Counted from the first letter of the stretch, positions 1 to 6,849 are shown. The stretch: 8,953 nt of DNA from Trebonia sp. (GCA_030038035.1 JASHPP010000612.1:1-8953), one strand, 5' to 3'. Made by a program: numbers and translations. Notes: generated by a model not told the origin, from the letters alone.

Positions 1-261
1 CGCAGGAAGCTGGGTTTTCCGGTGCCGATAGGCCACTGGTTCCACGGTGAGCTGTCTGGTTACGCCGAGCAGGTGATCCGCGAGGCCAGGACCGAGGAAT
101 GGCTCGACAAGCGCGCCGTGCTCGACGTGCTGCGCCGGTTCAGGGCCGACGACCCGGAAGCGTCATGGCGCCAGCTGTGGGCGCTCGTGGTGTTCTCGCT
201 CTGGCACCAGATCTACGTGGAACGCGTATTCGACCCCGTAGCCCTCGGCTGGCAGAGCTAA
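1..261 (+). CDS. asnB: Asparagine synthetase (glutamine-hydrolysing), C-terminal fragment
   Basis: This is the last 86 codons of a gene that begins before the window; frame 1 is open from base 1 and ends in TAA at 259-261. The family transfers ammonia released from glutamine to an aspartyl-AMP intermediate to make asparagine, in the cytosol. The visible part opens with RRKLGFPVPIGHWF, which matches the conserved (R)KxGFxVPxxxW block near the C-terminus of the synthetase domain, and continues with a helical tail containing WRQLWALVVFSLWHQIYVE, the usual end of actinobacterial AsnB proteins. The glutaminase domain and ATP-binding PP-loop lie outside the window. A GTG at 22 would be an internal codon, not a real start. 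The gene converges on the sigma-factor gene across a 251-bp gap rich in stem-loops. The family call rests on the tail only; a secondary-metabolite or cell-wall amidotransferase of the same family cannot be excluded. Confidence 0.85.
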   Translation, partial: RRKLGFPVPIGHWFHGELSGYAEQVIREARTEEWLDKRAVLDVLRRFRADDPEASWRQLWALVVFSLWHQIYVERVFDPVALGWQS

Positions 262-306
262 CCGCCTGGCCCCCCGGTGCCGGTCTCACATAGCGGGACG
301 CCGCCA

Positions 307-382
307 GCGACTTAGGGCCCGAACCCCAGGTATATTGTCCGTTTTATACGTATTTTTTGCTGGCTTTCGGGTCCTAAGTTGC
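307..382 (+). repeat. 17-bp inverted repeat enclosing an AT-rich core
   Basis: Arms 307-323 (GCGACTTAGGGCCCGAA) and 366-382 (TTCGGGTCCTAAGTTGC) pair along all 17 positions. Two of the pairs (309/380 and 317/372) are G-U, so the stem is complete only in a plus-strand RNA; on the minus strand they become C-A mismatches. Inside are a symmetric 2x2 internal loop, a second 4-bp stem (326-329 CCAG with 360-363 CTGG), and an AT-rich centre holding GTATA/TATAC (330-334/345-349), the palindrome ATACGTAT (346-353) and a T run (353-358). The core is strikingly AT-rich for this genome. It lies 45 bp past the asnB stop, so a 3' UTR structure or terminator for asnB is the simplest reading; a small mobile-element remnant is an alternative. 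Confidence 0.7.
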
Positions 383-385
383 CCG

Positions 386-406
386 GCGGGCGCGAACCGC
401 GCCCGC
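386..406. terminator. Perfect 9-bp GC hairpin, likely part of a convergent terminator
   Basis: GCGGGCGCG (386-394) and CGCGCCCGC (398-406) are exact reverse complements separated by only AAC. There is no good U-tract on either side, which is common for actinobacterial terminators. It starts 3 nt after the 307-382 structure, between the convergent asnB and sigma-factor genes, so it could stop transcripts from either side. Confidence 0.55.
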
Positions 407-460
407 TATGGGTGGTTTGTCCGGGCGGCGGCGTCGAGGCCGCACATACCACGGAGCAAG

Positions 461-477
461 TGCGCCGTTAAGGCGCA
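461..477. terminator. 6-bp hairpin in the convergent gap
   Basis: TGCGCC (461-466) pairs perfectly with GGCGCA (472-477) around a 5-nt GTTAA loop. It is part of the stack of stem-loops between asnB and the sigma gene. On its own it is weak; its position next to the 487-510 hairpin suggests it contributes to termination. Confidence 0.3.
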
Positions 478-486
478 GCCGGGGGG

Positions 487-510
487 TTCCGGGGGGTCGC
501 CCCCCCGGGA
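487..510 (-). terminator. GC hairpin immediately after the sigma-factor stop codon
   Basis: CCGGGGGG (489-496) pairs with CCCCCCGG (501-508) around a TCGC loop, extended by 488/509 (a G-U type pair on the plus strand) and 487/510. The structure begins 2 nt beyond the sigma gene's TAA (513-515) in the direction of its transcription, the expected place for its terminator. There is no U-tract. Confidence 0.5.
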
Positions 511-512
511 AA

Positions 513-1187
513 TTACGGCGCCTCGGTGGCGGGCAGGCTCCCGTCGGCGAGCAGCTGCTCGCGGATCTTGCGGCGCCCGCGGTGCAGCCGCGACATGACC
601 GTGCCGACCGGCGTGCCCATGATCTCCGCGATCTCGCGGTACGGGTATCCCTCGATGTCGGCGAGGTAGACCGCGGTGCGGAACTCGTTGGGCAGTTCGC
701 GCAGCGCGCGCAGCAGGTCGGAGTCGGTGGTGTGGTCGAGCGCCTCGGCTTCCGCCGAACGGACGGGCGGGGCGAGCCGGTCGGCGGACATCTGCCACTC
801 CTGCAGGTCGCCGCCGAGCGCCTGCTGCGGCTCGCGGCGCCGCTTCCTGTACACGTTGATGAACGTCGTCGTCAGGATGCGGTTCAGCCAGGCCCGCAAG
901 TTCGTGCCCGGCCGGAACTGATGGAACGCCGCGTACGCCTTGACTGATGTTTCCTGGACCAGGTCCTCAGCGTCGGTGGGGTTGCGGGTCATCCGCAGCG
1001 CGGCCGGGTACAGCTGGCTGAGCTGCGGCACGACGTCGCGCTCGAACCTGGCGCGGCTGTCCGCGGTCGGCGGGGCGGCGTAACCGGCCTCAGGCCCGGC
1101 GTATCCGGCCGCCTGCTCGGTATCCTGCGGGGCCGATTGCGGCGTGCCGGCTGCGACGCCGCCGTCGTGATCTTGGTTCGGGCTCAT
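513..1187 (-). CDS. sigR: SigR/SigH-type ECF RNA polymerase sigma factor, no adjacent anti-sigma gene
   Basis: This 224-residue protein directs RNA polymerase to an alternative regulon. It closely resembles the Streptomyces SigR / mycobacterial SigH group (thiol-oxidative and heat stress response): region 2 spans about residues 47-117 with [17 protein letters not shown] (64-80) and the [14 protein letters not shown] stretch (88-101), then a variable linker, then region 4 (about 155-212) with the helix-turn-helix [20 protein letters not shown] at 183-202. The ATG at 1187 is preceded by GGAG about seven bases upstream. Residues 1-46 form a non-conserved extension rich in Ala, Gly and Pro with a tandem [14 protein letters not shown] repeat (27-40). 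SigR-type genes are normally followed by a zinc-dependent anti-sigma factor (RsrA/RshA); here the 251 bases downstream cannot hold one and the next gene is asnB. The sigma factor may be controlled by an unlinked anti-sigma or by transcription. Subgroup assignment is likely, not certain. Confidence 0.88.
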   Translation of the reverse strand: MSPNQDHDGGVAAGTPQSAPQDTEQAAGYAGPEAGYAAPPTADSRARFERDVVPQLSQLYPAALRMTRNPTDAEDLVQETSVKAYAAFHQFRPGTNLRAWLNRILTTTFINVYRKRRREPQQALGGDLQEWQMSADRLAPPVRSAEAEALDHTTDSDLLRALRELPNEFRTAVYLADIEGYPYREIAEIMGTPVGTVMSRLHRGRRKIREQLLADGSLPATEAP

Positions 1188-1202
1188 ACCTGGCTCCGGG
1201 GG

Positions 1203-1250
1203 TTGTCAGTCTTATACATATAGACGCACGGAAGTGCGCCGACAGTCCAC
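1203..1250 (-). promoter_or_regulatory. Candidate promoter and leader region of the sigma-factor gene
   Basis: Reading towards the sigma gene, an AT-rich TATATGTATAAG (1212-1223) stands out in GC-rich surroundings and could hold a -10 element; no convincing -35 hexamer sits at the right distance. I see no GGAAT/GTT pair of the kind SigR-family sigma factors use for autoregulation. A 5-bp hairpin (CGCAC 1225-1229 / GTGCG 1234-1238, extended by a wobble and one more pair on the minus strand) lies just upstream. This is inference from composition and position. Confidence 0.25.
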
Positions 1251-1252
1251 TC

Positions 1253-1268
1253 TGTGACCTAAATCACT
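1253..1268. promoter_or_regulatory. Crp/FNR-type operator candidate
   Basis: TGTGACCTAAATCACT has perfect GTGA-N6-TCAC arms and differs by one end base from the TGTGA-N6-TCACA consensus bound by Crp-family regulators, including actinobacterial Crp. It lies 66 bp upstream of the sigma start, a plausible distance for controlling its promoter. The other candidate target, pmt, ends upstream and reads the same way, so the sigma gene is the only gene this site could directly serve. Confidence 0.5.
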
Positions 1269-1275
1269 TTGAGAT

Positions 1276-1287
1276 ATGTCGCGACAT
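1276..1287. promoter_or_regulatory. Perfect 12-bp palindrome upstream of the sigma gene
   Basis: ATGTCGCGACAT is an exact palindrome 8 bp beyond the Crp-like site. Such dyads are typical of dimeric repressor operators, but I do not recognise it as the site of a particular regulator. Confidence 0.3.
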
Positions 1288-1323
1288 CCGGAATCGGGCG
1301 GGCACACCCGCGGTCGTGCGCCG

Positions 1324-1335
1324 GCAGGGCCCTGC
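1324..1335. repeat. Perfect 12-bp palindrome after pmt
   Basis: GCAGGGCCCTGC is an exact palindrome about 65 bp past the pmt stop. CCTGC (1331-1335) can alternatively pair with GCAGG (1343-1347) as a weak hairpin. No strong terminator for pmt is evident elsewhere in 1188-1400, so read-through into the sigma gene is possible. GC-only palindromes of this length are expected by chance in such DNA. Confidence 0.2.
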
Positions 1336-1400
1336 GCTGCGGGCAGGTAACGGGCGGGTGAGTGACGGGCAAGACGAAAAGACGGTGCGGGTACGGCGAG

Positions 1401-3149
1401 CTAGATCCAGCCGTGATACCACATATGCGACAGCCAGTCGGAGTACGGAATGACCTTGCCCGCGAGGATCGGGTAAAAGTACCAGAACAGGGCCACGACC
1501 GCAAGCACGTATGCGCCGACCACCGCCGAACCGGCCGCACGGCGTCGCAGGCTCGCGGTCACGGGCCCGATGATCAGGCCAAGACACAGCACGATGCACA
1601 AGATGATGAACGGCTCGAACTCGATCGCGTAGTAATAGAACTTGGTCCGCGAGACGAACGGCAGCCACGTCACCCAGCCCGCGGCGAAGCAGAGCACGGC
1701 GGCGCCGGCCCGCCAGTCCCGGCGCGTGAACCACCAGCAGAGGCAGAACAGCAGCGCGGGGATGGCCGCCCACCAGATGGCCGGGTTCCCGATCGCCAGC
1801 ACTTCCTGCGACCACTCGGGCCCCGTGTAATTGGCCGGGCACACGTGATAGTTCGTCGGGCCCGTGTAGCACTGGTAGAAGAACGCCACGGGCCGGCTGA
1901 TCACCAGCCAGCCCCACGGCTGCGACTCGTACGGATGCCGCAGGCTCAGCGAGACGCCGAACTGCAGCATCTCCTTGTGGTACTCATACAGCGAGTACAG
2001 CTCGGAGAGCACGGGGACGTTGAAGCCGTTCTGCTGCGCGTAGTCGCGGTCGTACCCCGTGTTGGTCACGAACCAGCCGGTCCACGTGAGGATGTAGGTG
2101 ACCAGCGGGATCACGCCCAGCGTAAGCGGCAGCCACTTCCCGTCCCGCACAAGCGCGCCGCGCACGTAGTCGCGAAGGCCCACCGCCCGGCGGGCGCCGA
2201 TGTCCCACGCGATGCACAGGCCCGCGAACGCGAAGATGTACCAGACCCCGTACTGCTTGGTGGCGCAGCCCAGGCCGATGAGGATGCCGGCCGCCACCCG
2301 CCACTTCCTTATCCCCAGCGCCGGCCCGGCATCGTCGCCAGGCGCCAGGACCATCGCCTCCGCAAGCCGCGCACGGGAAACGTCCCTGTCGACGACCAGG
2401 GCGCCGAACGCCGCGAGCACGAAGAACATCAGGAAGATGTCCAGGATGCCCGTCCTGCTGAGCACGAACTCAAGCCCGTCCAGGGACAGCAGCAGGCCGG
2501 CCAGGCAGCCAAGCAGGGTCGACCTGGTCATCCGCCTCGCGACGCGGCACATGACCAGGATCGCCAGCGAGCCGAACAGCGCGCTGGAAAACCGCCAGCC
2601 GAACGAGTTCAGGCCGTAAAGCCACTCGCCGACCGCGATCAGCAGCTTGCCCACGGGCGGCTGGACCACGTACTCCCCGCACGAGGTGCCCGAGCACGAC
2701 TGGAAGAGGCTGGCGGTGAAGTGCCCGGCGGCGATCTGGTCGTTGACGTAATTGAGGTTGTCCGGGATGCTGACCCAGTTCCACTCGACACCGTGCTTCA
2801 GGATCGACCAGGCGTCCTTGACGTAGTAGGTCTCGTCGAAGATGACCGCGCGCGGAATCGCTAGCCTGTTGAACCGGAAGAAGGCCGCGAACGCGGTGAC
2901 CAGGAGCGGGCCGAGCCACCCCCATAGCCGGTCGTCCGGCATCGGGGACACCAGCCGGGCGCGCAGCGCGGCTATCCGCCCCGCGGTGCCGTCGTCGGGA
3001 CCAGTACCGTCGTCTGCGTCGTCGGCGCGCACCGCGCGGCTGACTGTGACGGCGGCGCCCGTGTCGGTGCTGTCGCCGTGGAGACCAGGGCCGCCAGGGC
3101 CGCTGTCCTCGGGTTCCATGGCCGGCGGGCCGGCCTGAGTCGCGGTCAT
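1401..3149 (-). CDS. pmt: Bacterial protein O-mannosyltransferase (GT39/GT-C membrane enzyme)
   Basis: This 582-residue polytopic membrane protein transfers mannose from polyprenyl-phosphate-mannose to Ser/Thr of exported proteins at the outer face of the membrane, in known actinobacterial homologues during Sec-dependent export. A hydrophilic, acidic N-terminal tail of about 75 residues precedes the first membrane segment; the catalytic Asp-Glu pair is in [14 protein letters not shown] (D105, E106) in the first external loop. Other conserved blocks include [19 protein letters not shown], the [22 protein letters not shown] region, [11 protein letters not shown] and the family ending ([11 protein letters not shown]). 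Length is normal. The ATG at 3149 was chosen because the tail fits family length; there is no clear Shine-Dalgarno, so a leaderless message or the in-frame ATG at 3119 remain possible. Starts of pmt and rsmI face each other across 30 bp, an arrangement familiar in actinobacteria. Open frame continues upstream antisense to rsmI but is not conserved coding. Confidence 0.93.
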   Translation of the reverse strand: MTATQAGPPAMEPEDSGPGGPGLHGDSTDTGAAVTVSRAVRADDADDGTGPDDGTAGRIAALRARLVSPMPDDRLWGWLGPLLVTAFAAFFRFNRLAIPRAVIFDETYYVKDAWSILKHGVEWNWVSIPDNLNYVNDQIAAGHFTASLFQSCSGTSCGEYVVQPPVGKLLIAVGEWLYGLNSFGWRFSSALFGSLAILVMCRVARRMTRSTLLGCLAGLLLSLDGLEFVLSRTGILDIFLMFFVLAAFGALVVDRDVSRARLAEAMVLAPGDDAGPALGIRKWRVAAGILIGLGCATKQYGVWYIFAFAGLCIAWDIGARRAVGLRDYVRGALVRDGKWLPLTLGVIPLVTYILTWTGWFVTNTGYDRDYAQQNGFNVPVLSELYSLYEYHKEMLQFGVSLSLRHPYESQPWGWLVISRPVAFFYQCYTGPTNYHVCPANYTGPEWSQEVLAIGNPAIWWAAIPALLFCLCWWFTRRDWRAGAAVLCFAAGWVTWLPFVSRTKFYYYAIEFEPFIILCIVLCLGLIIGPVTASLRRRAAGSAVVGAYVLAVVALFWYFYPILAGKVIPYSDWLSHMWYHGWI

Positions 3150-3166
3150 CGAACGCCATGCTATGT

Positions 3167-3175
3167 GGAGGGAGG
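3167..3175 (+). promoter_or_regulatory. Ribosome binding site fixing the rsmI start
   Basis: GGAGGGAGG ends 4 nt before GTG 3180. This strong Shine-Dalgarno is the reason to choose 3180 over the upstream in-frame ATG at 3078 or the GTG at 3219, neither of which has one at a suitable distance. Confidence 0.65.
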
Positions 3176-3179
3176 CGGG

Positions 3180-4049
3180 GTGGGGAGCACAAGCCAAGCC
3201 GAACATCATAACGAACGGGTGCACGCGGGCGGCGGCGGCGCGGGCATCCTGACGCTCGCCGCAGTTCCGATCGGCAGGGCCGACGATGCCTCGGCCCGGC
3301 TGGCCGCGGAACTGGAAGGCGCCGACGTGATAGCCGCCGAGGACACCAGGCGGCTGCGCCGGCTCGCCACGGCGCTTGAGGTAAAGCTGACCGCGCGCGT
3401 GATCTCCTACTACGACGTGATCGAGGCGCGCCGCGCGGCTGAGCTCGTCGCCGAGCTCCAGGCGGGAAGGAACGTGCTCGTGGTCGCCGATGCCGGCATG
3501 CCGGGCATCAGCGACCCCGGCTACCGGCTTGTCGCCGCGGCCGTGGCGGCCGGGATCAGGGTCACCGCGGTGCCCGGCCCGTCCGCGGTGACCACCGCGC
3601 TCGCCATCTGCGGGCTGCCCACCGACAGGTTCTGCTTCGAGGGATTCCCGCCGCGCAAGCCAGGCGAGCGGGCTCGGCGGTTCGCCGACCTGGCGACCGA
3701 CACCCGCACCCAGGTGTTCTTCGAGTCGCCGCGCAGGCTCGCCGCGACCCTGGCGGAACTGCGGCGTTCGCACGGCGACGACCGCGCCGCGGTCGTCTGC
3801 CGGGAGCTGACCAAAGTGCACGAGGAGGTCCGCAGGGGAACGCTGGCCGAGCTCGCGTCGTGGGCGGACCTGGAATCAGGGGGCGTCCGCGGCGAGATCA
3901 CGCTGGTCGTGGCCGGCGTCGACCGCGGCGCCGCCAGGGCCGCCAAGGCCGCCGCCAGGGAGTCCGCCCGCCAGGTCCGCCGTGCCGCCAGGGACCGTGG
4001 TCGCGCCGCCGGTGACGAGGGCCGACCCGCCGAGCCCGCGACGGGCTAG
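3180..4049 (+). CDS. rsmI: 16S rRNA (cytidine1402-2'-O)-methyltransferase
   Basis: RsmI uses S-adenosylmethionine to 2'-O-methylate C1402 of 16S rRNA in the decoding centre. The 289-residue product shows the family signature in order: PIG loop near the N-terminus (30-32, within LTLAAVPIG), [11 protein letters not shown], the [12 protein letters not shown] block (103-114), [12 protein letters not shown], the [11 protein letters not shown] motif, [14 protein letters not shown] and GEITLVV near the end. The start at GTG 3180 is supported by a strong Shine-Dalgarno (GGAGGGAGG); this leaves about 20 poorly conserved residues before the core, so GTG 3219 is the alternative. After GEITLVV comes a basic, Ala/Arg-rich tail of about 45 residues encoded by a GCCGCCAGG-like repetitive stretch; it does not look like part of the conserved fold. 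The last 174 bp overlap the convergent GT-C gene in antisense. Confidence 0.95.
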   Translation: MGSTSQAEHHNERVHAGGGGAGILTLAAVPIGRADDASARLAAELEGADVIAAEDTRRLRRLATALEVKLTARVISYYDVIEARRAAELVAELQAGRNVLVVADAGMPGISDPGYRLVAAAVAAGIRVTAVPGPSAVTTALAICGLPTDRFCFEGFPPRKPGERARRFADLATDTRTQVFFESPRRLAATLAELRRSHGDDRAAVVCRELTKVHEEVRRGTLAELASWADLESGGVRGEITLVVAGVDRGAARAAKAAARESARQVRRAARDRGRAAGDEGRPAEPATG

Positions 4050-5480
4050 CCACCGCCCGCCCGCCGTCTCCCGCCCGAATGCCATCGCCAGCGCGAGGCA
4101 GGCGAACGGCACGGCCGTCGTCACGTACCGGTAGTCGAACTCGGCCGTCGCGGCCGGCGCCACGATGAGCATGAGCGAAGTGGCCCACGGCAGGAGCGCC
4201 TCGCCGCCCGCCCGCCGCCACGCCAGTGCCATGCCGAACAGCCCCGCGAGCAGGATCAGCCCGTAGACCGTGCCGGGCAGGTAGATGTAGCGCTGGTAGA
4301 GGCGGATGAGCCCGGCGAACGGGTTCACGACGGATGTCGCCGGGTTCGCGCCGTCCAGGTAGGCCTGCGCGGACGACGGGTAGCCGTCGACCGCGTGCCC
4401 GGGGGCCACGGGCACCGACACGTACCCGAACAGGTACTCGTCGTAGGTCGCGGCGTTGGGGAACGCGGTCCGCGGCCAGTCGAAGGCGCGCCACGTGTCG
4501 TCGAGGACCGTGCGCACGTACGCGAGCGGCTGACCCTCGATCGCCTTGATGGCGAACTCCTCGGCGAGCTTGTTGGGCAGCGGGCTGAACTTCGACCCGG
4601 GGAACACATTCAGCGGGCTCGCGGGCGCCCAGATGTACGCCTGCGCGATCGGCCGCTTGTCCGGCGGGACGGTGGTGCACAGCTCAAGCAGGTCCACCGG
4701 CAGGCTGAGCTTGGAGCAGTCGGCGAACGTCATCACCCGTGAGTACAGGAACACCCCGGCCGACTCGCTGGTGGCGAACTCGCCGTGCTGCACGTCGTAG
4801 GCGCCGGCGTAGCCGAGCACCGGGGCGATTCCGGCTATCGCGAAGGCCGCGGCGCTGGCCAGCAGCGTCCGCCAGCCGACCCGGGCGAGCCCCAGGGCGA
4901 TCAGCAGGTACAGGCCGAACACCGGCAGCAGCGGCAGACCGGTGGCCCGGACGATCGCGGACAGGCCGACCAGCAGCCCGGCGCCGGCGCAGCGCAGCCA
5001 GGTCAGCGCGGAAGCCCGCCGCAGCGGCCACCACAGCAGCAGCGTGACGGCCGCCATGACCAGGAACAGGAACAGCGTGTCTGCCAAGATCAGGTGCTCG
5101 AGCTGGATCTCGAACCCGTCGTAAAGCACGGGCAGCGTCATCACGACGGCGAGCCACTCGGGCGCGCCGAACCGGTGCCTGGCCAGCGCGTAGATCATCA
5201 CCGCGACCAGCAGGCCCATGACGTGCTGTGAGATCGTGACAAGCGCCAGGCTGTGGAATGGCTTGAGCAGCCACATGTACAGCGCATAACCGGAAGTCCG
5301 CGTCGGGTCCAGGCGCAGCGTGATCGCGGTGTCCATGTAGTCCCACGAGTCGTTGAACCAGGACTGCCAGCGGTACCCGAGCTCGGCGTCCACGCGGAGC
5401 AGGAAGGCGGGCACGAGCAGGATGGCGAATAGCTTGTTATCAGCCACCGCGCGCCGGATGACCGCAGGTACTACGCTCAA
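3876..5480 (-). CDS. Polytopic GT-C fold glycosyltransferase (polyprenyl-phosphate-sugar dependent, predicted)
   Basis: A 534-residue integral membrane protein. After a short basic N-terminus the first membrane segment (about 17-30) leads to an external loop with FNDSWDYMD (D44, D47), the position and acidic character of the catalytic residue of GT-C enzymes such as Pmt and ArnT. Many hydrophobic helices follow, with a conserved-looking [11 protein letters not shown] (127-137) typical of PMT_2-like proteins, then a larger external region with two Cys (FADCSKL and LLELCTT) that could form a disulfide, and final helices ending near [13 protein letters not shown] infer transfer of a lipid-linked sugar to an extracytoplasmic acceptor; donor and acceptor are unknown. 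The start is TTG 5480, preceded by AAGGAGGAT eight bases upstream; the ATG at 5552 lacks such a site and adds unlikely sequence. The C-terminal 57 residues are Gly/Ala-rich and antisense to rsmI. It is divergent from a GT2 gene that could supply its donor. Confidence 0.8.
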   Translation of the reverse strand: MSVVPAVIRRAVADNKLFAILLVPAFLLRVDAELGYRWQSWFNDSWDYMDTAITLRLDPTRTSGYALYMWLLKPFHSLALVTISQHVMGLLVAVMIYALARHRFGAPEWLAVVMTLPVLYDGFEIQLEHLILADTLFLFLVMAAVTLLLWWPLRRASALTWLRCAGAGLLVGLSAIVRATGLPLLPVFGLYLLIALGLARVGWRTLLASAAAFAIAGIAPVLGYAGAYDVQHGEFATSESAGVFLYSRVMTFADCSKLSLPVDLLELCTTVPPDKRPIAQAYIWAPASPLNVFPGSKFSPLPNKLAEEFAIKAIEGQPLAYVRTVLDDTWRAFDWPRTAFPNAATYDEYLFGYVSVPVAPGHAVDGYPSSAQAYLDGANPATSVVNPFAGLIRLYQRYIYLPGTVYGLILLAGLFGMALAWRRAGGEALLPWATSLMLIVAPAATAEFDYRYVTTAVPFACLALAMAFGRETAGGRWLARRGLGGSALVTGGATTVPGGTADLAGGLPGGGLGGPGGAAVDAGHDQRDLAADAP

Positions 5481-5484
5481 GCCC

Positions 5485-5496
5485 GTATCCTCCTTG
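5485..5496 (-). promoter_or_regulatory. Ribosome binding site supporting a TTG start
   Basis: On the minus strand AAGGAGGAT precedes TTG 5480 with about eight bases between GGAGG and the start codon. This is the best Shine-Dalgarno in the window apart from rsmI's and fixes the start of the GT-C gene 72 bp inside the longest open frame. Confidence 0.6.
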
Positions 5497-5525
5497 TGCC
5501 GGGCAGTGCCCTCCAGGCAGGGCGC

Positions 5526-5537
5526 CCGTGTACACGG
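5526..5537. promoter_or_regulatory. Perfect 12-bp palindrome, operator candidate
   Basis: CCGTGTACACGG is an exact dyad, 45 bp upstream of the GT-C start and 98 bp upstream of the GT2 start. Its place in a divergent promoter region is what one expects of an operator for a dimeric (for example TetR- or GntR-like) regulator controlling both genes. No regulator gene is nearby, so its protein partner is unknown. Confidence 0.35.
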
Positions 5538-5635
5538 TAGCGGGTAGGCCAATGCGGCTAGCGGCGATGGCTGTGGGTAACTGGTTAAAAAGTGCCGAAG
5601 CTCGCTAGGAGCAGCGACAACAGCATGGAGTCCAC

Positions 5636-6847
5636 GTGGAGCTGACCGTCGTCATGCCCTGCCTCAACGAGGCGGAGACCGTGGCCACCTGCGTGCGCAA
5701 GGCCGTGAAGTTCATCGCCGACAACGGAATCGCCGGCGAGGTCGTGGTCGCCGACAACGGCAGCACCGACGGCAGCCGGCGGCTCGCCGAGGAGGCGGGC
5801 GCCCGCGTGGTCGCGGTGGCGGACAAGGGGTACGGCAACGCGCTCATGGGCGGCATCCTCGCCGCCCGCGGTGAGTACGTGATCATGGGGGACGCCGACG
5901 ACAGCTACGACTTCGCCAGCCTGACGCCGTTCATCACCGAGCTGCGCGGGGGCGCGGACCTGGTGATGGGCAACCGGTTCAAGGGGGGGATCGCCCCGGG
6001 CGCGATGCCCGCGCTCCACCGCTACCTGGGCAACCCGGTGCTGTCCTTCGTCGGCAGGCTGTTCTTCCGCAGCCCGGTCGGCGACTTCCACTGCGGGCTG
6101 CGGGGCTTCAGGCGAGACAGCGCCATAAAACTCGGCCTGCAGGCTACGGGCATGGAGTTCGCCAGCGAGATGGTCGTGAAGGCCACCCTGGCGAAGCAGA
6201 AGGTCACCGAGGTCCCCGCCACCCTGGCCAAGGACGGCCGCAGCCGCCCGCCGCACTTGCGCAGCTGGCGGGACGGCTGGCGGCACCTGCGGTTCCTGCT
6301 GCTTTTCAGCCCGCGCTGGCTGTTCTTCCTGCCGGGCCTGGTCCTGCTTCTCACGGGCCTGGCGATCGGCGCCGTCATCTCCGCCGGCCCGGTCACGATC
6401 GGCGCGGTGACGTTCGACGTCGACACGCTGGTCGCGGCAAGCGCGATGGTCGTGATCGGGTTCCAGGCGATCCTGTTCTGGCTGTTCACCCAGGTATACG
6501 CGGGAGCGGAGGGCTTCCTGCCAGAAGAGCCCAAGGTCCAGCGCATCCTCGGCAACCTCTCCCTGGAACGCGGCCTGCTGGCCGGCGCGGCATTCGGCGC
6601 CGCCGGCCTGGCCGGCCTGATCTTCTCGCTGACCTACTGGCATGCGAACAAGTTCGGCCAGCTGAACTATGACCACGCGCTGCGCCTTGTGGTCCCGTCG
6701 GTGACCGCGCTGGTGCTGAGCTGCCAGCTCATCTTCGGCACGTTCTTCCTGTCGATCCTCGGCATCAAGCAGACCAGGCACACGCCGATCGGCGCCGAGA
6801 CGAAAATTAAAGAACGCGACGAGCCCGCCAGTGCCCGTAGGCTTTAG
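5636..6847 (+). CDS. Membrane-anchored GT2 polyprenyl-phosphate glycosyltransferase
   Basis: A 403-residue protein of the DPM/DPG-synthase-like GT2 group, which moves a sugar from a nucleotide donor onto polyprenyl phosphate at the cytoplasmic face. The GT-A domain fills about residues 1-215: [11 protein letters not shown] (5-15), [12 protein letters not shown] (36-47), the metal-binding GDADDSYD (85-92, DAD at 86-88) and [11 protein letters not shown] (150-160). Four hydrophobic helices follow (about 221-250, 265-288, 313-334 and 348-376), then a charged cytoplasmic tail. GtrB and ArnC-like enzymes share this form. GTG 5636 is chosen because GGAG ends 5 nt upstream and the protein begins exactly at the conserved ELTVVMPC strand. 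Whether the sugar is mannose, glucose or another cannot be read from sequence. It is divergent from the GT-C gene, its likely user, and is followed after two bases by metG, with which it is probably cotranscribed. Confidence 0.88.
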   Translation: MELTVVMPCLNEAETVATCVRKAVKFIADNGIAGEVVVADNGSTDGSRRLAEEAGARVVAVADKGYGNALMGGILAARGEYVIMGDADDSYDFASLTPFITELRGGADLVMGNRFKGGIAPGAMPALHRYLGNPVLSFVGRLFFRSPVGDFHCGLRGFRRDSAIKLGLQATGMEFASEMVVKATLAKQKVTEVPATLAKDGRSRPPHLRSWRDGWRHLRFLLLFSPRWLFFLPGLVLLLTGLAIGAVISAGPVTIGAVTFDVDTLVAASAMVVIGFQAILFWLFTQVYAGAEGFLPEEPKVQRILGNLSLERGLLAGAAFGAAGLAGLIFSLTYWHANKFGQLNYDHALRLVVPSVTALVLSCQLIFGTFFLSILGIKQTRHTPIGAETKIKERDEPASARRL

Positions 6848-6849
6848 GC

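Larger units (their letters stand above)
5481..5635. promoter_or_regulatory. Divergent promoter region between GT-C and GT2 genes
   Basis: These 155 bp separate the two opposed glycosyltransferase starts and must hold at least one promoter for each direction unless one is transcribed from elsewhere. An AT-richer patch TAACTGGTTAAAAA (5578-5591) carries TAAC/GTTA half-sites. I cannot assign convincing -35/-10 pairs. The 12-bp palindrome at 5526-5537 is the main recognisable element; a small hairpin (GCCCT 5508-5512 / AGGGC 5519-5523) lies in the GT-C leader. Confidence 0.4.

Noticed and set aside
408..947. Open frames on + across the intergenic gap and the sigma gene.
   Set aside because: They oppose the conserved sigma factor and have no recognisable motif or ribosome site.
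1362..2864. A 500-codon open frame on + inside pmt.
   Set aside because: It is antisense to a clear pmt, rich in Arg/His/Gln/Asp with no domain, as expected of GC-skewed shadow frames.
3150..3821. The pmt frame stays open for a further 224 codons antisense to rsmI.
   Set aside because: The sequence resembles no Pmt N-terminus, is low in complexity and lies opposite conserved rsmI codons; it is a GC-rich shadow frame.
3920..4000. Repeated GCCGCCAGG-like units that could suggest a repeat array.
   Set aside because: The units are short, irregular and coding; they reflect Ala/Arg codons, not CRISPR or a regular tandem array.
5625..5645. An ATG at 5625 just before the GT2 start.
   Set aside because: It is out of frame and ends after six codons; the GGAG it contains is better read as the ribosome site for GTG 5636.
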